NCBI RefSeq assembly: GCF_000158175.1
Contig: NZ_DS999411.1
Coordinates: forward strand, 270,708 to 334,707
Direction: 5' to 3'
DNA from: Luminiphilus syltensis NOR5-1B
GTDB taxonomy: Bacteria; Pseudomonadota; Gammaproteobacteria; Pseudomonadales; Halieaceae
DNA: 64,000 nucleotides
Under the pieces are notes generated by a model that did not search any database, was not told the origin of the DNA, and was given only the letters and a program-made list of their open reading frames with translations. Of this stretch, positions 63,017-64,000 are shown in pieces (positions within the stretch are counted from its first letter, which is position 1; the number at the start of each line of letters is the position of its first letter). The translations under genes were made by a program, and so were the position numbers.

Positions 63017-63383
63017 TGGGTTGGTTCGCAGCAGGGAATTCAAAGTTTTCAAGCTCGTCTGGCGGCACCCAGGCCAGGGGCTGACCCTCCAACCCTCGGG
63101 GCTCCACCTCCCACGCCGTGATCCAGTGCACATCCAACAGCACCGCCTTGTCACTATAGTCGTGGGTAATCTCACAAAGCGGAGCAGTTTCGAGCACCCG
63201 GGTACCCAGCTCTTCAAGAAACTCCCGGGCCAGGGCACTCTGGATGGTCTCGCCGGATTCCACCTTGCCGCCCGGAAACTCCCATAACCCGCCCTGGTGG
63301 GCGTCAGCGGCGCGACGGGTAATCAAAATTCGGGATTGATCATCCCGAAGCACACCCACCGCCACATGAATCCGGTCAGTCAT
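62988..63383 (-). CDS. mutT: 8-oxo-dGTP diphosphatase MutT (Nudix)
   Basis: Cleans 8-oxo-dGTP from the nucleotide pool and so prevents A:T to C:G mutations. The 131 residues contain a complete Nudix box from GGKVESGETIQSA to REFLEELG, with the catalytic Glu residues, and the MutT-type opening IHVAVGVLRDDQSRILITRR. I use the ATG at 63383; an in-frame start 66 bases upstream adds no family-like sequence. It lies downstream of argJ on the same strand, a common order, and overlaps coaE tail to tail by 29 bases. Confidence 0.93.
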   Translation of the reverse strand: MTDRIHVAVGVLRDDQSRILITRRAADAHQGGLWEFPGGKVESGETIQSALAREFLEELGTRVLETAPLCEITHDYSDKAVLLDVHWITAWEVEPRGLEGQPLAWVPPDELENFEFPAANQPIIEAIAAQA

Positions 63384-63502
63384 TACCGTCGCACCAATGG
63401 TTCGAAAAATCAGCCTGCCCGGGCACACATGCCGAGGTACAGCCGGCACACGAGTGGGGAGAATCGGCTAACCCAGAGCAGAAACAACGCATGGGTTGAG
63501 GA

Positions 63503-64000
63503 TTACGTACGATATTCGGCGTTAATACGCACGTAATCGTAGGACAAATCTGACGTCCAGATGGTGCCGCTGGCCTCACCCCGATTCAGGGTCACACGAA
63601 TGTTTAGGTCCTCATCGGCCATAGCGGCCGCTCCCGCTTCTTCGGTATAACTCGCCGCCCGGGCGCCGTGTTCGGCAATCAATACGTCGTTGATATGGAT
63701 CGCCACATCCTCGACCACCAGGTCCGGCAATCCCGCTCGGCCAATGGCGGCGAGCAGCCTGCCCCAGTTCGGGTCGCTGGCGAACAACGCAGTCTTGACC
63801 AGTGGCGAGTGGGCGATCGTGTAGCCGATCTGATCACACTCTTCCTGGCTCCTGCCGCCAATCACTTCAACCGCGACAAACTTGGACACGCCCTCGCCGT
63901 CGCGCACCAGTCCCTGCGCCAGCTCAAGACACAACTCGGTCAGCGCGTCTACAAATAGAGCCGCCGCACTGAAATCATCCTCACCAATGGCAACGTCGCC
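63503..64000 (-). CDS. argJ: Arginine biosynthesis protein ArgJ, C-terminal part
   Basis: Ornithine acetyltransferase of the cyclic arginine pathway, which moves the acetyl group from acetylornithine to glutamate; some members also have acetylglutamate synthase activity. About 165 residues of the beta chain are visible: VRDGEGVSKFVAVEV, SPLVKTALFASDPNWGR and a C-terminal TSDLSYDYVRINAEYRT, the canonical end of ArgJ. The self-cleavage site and the N-terminal chain are outside the right edge. mutT follows 119 bases downstream. Confidence 0.95.
   Translation of the reverse strand, partial: GDVAIGEDDFSAAALFVDALTELCLELAQGLVRDGEGVSKFVAVEVIGGRSQEECDQIGYTIAHSPLVKTALFASDPNWGRLLAAIGRAGLPDLVVEDVAIHINDVLIAEHGARAASYTEEAGAAAMADEDLNIRVTLNRGEASGTIWTSDLSYDYVRINAEYRT

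Overview
The window looks like chromosome of a free-living, probably marine gammaproteobacterium. The evidence is a set of neighbourhoods typical of that class: rnm-yciO-scpA-scpB opposite yciB, ampE-ampD opposite nadC, pilB-pilC-pilD-coaE, and mutT-argJ. A complete gspC-N set and many GTG/TTG starts also fit. A Halieaceae/Cellvibrionales-like host (OM60/NOR5 type) is my inference only. Most of the window is GC-rich and densely coded, with stop/start overlaps of a few bases. I see no rRNA, tRNA, CRISPR array, IS element or prophage.

Layout. 1-3.6 kb: chromosome segregation (scpA, scpB), yciO and rnm on the minus strand, facing yciB. 3.6-9.1 kb, plus strand: SH3 membrane protein, periplasmic cyclophilin, an atypical pdxJ, an RluA-type synthase, a DUF2244 protein, rimO, rsmE. 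msrA faces them. 9.9-13.8 kb: a tight plus-strand cluster of a VWA protein, a membrane J-domain protein, a small acidic protein, HtpX and a Deg-type protease, ending in a short ORF that may be a gene remnant. 13.7-16.5 kb: two sodium-coupled amino-acid transporters. 16.7-28.0 kb: a complete type II secretion operon (gspC to gspN). 28.1-31.2 kb: sat and cysC for sulfate activation, then a protein with a degenerate GGDEF domain.

31.3-36.3 kb is a thiamine-uptake operon under a TPP riboswitch: TonB-dependent receptor, YkoF-like thiamine-binding protein, PnuC/PnuT transporter, thiamine kinase-like protein and ketopantoate reductase. 36.4-39.3 kb holds a membrane Ser/Thr kinase and an FHA-sigma54 activator, a probable signalling pair. 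39.3-47.5 kb has ampE, ampD, nadC, rraA, a large acyl-CoA dehydrogenase, a LysR regulator and malate synthase G.

47.6-58.5 kb is visibly AT-richer and more loosely packed and looks like an acquired surface-modification island. It has a PmtA-like methyltransferase overlapping a membrane sulfatase-family enzyme, then the major pilin gene behind a near-consensus sigma54 promoter, then a large GT-C-like membrane protein. Facing these are wecE-like, gtrA, wecD-like, a GT2 glycosyltransferase and a methyltransferase. Together they could make a lipid-linked 4-amino-6-deoxy sugar and place it on the pilin; this is the most interesting candidate system here. 58.6-64 kb returns to core genes: pilB, pilC, pilD, coaE, mutT and the end of argJ. 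PilD is the only prepilin peptidase in view and probably also processes the type II pseudopilins.
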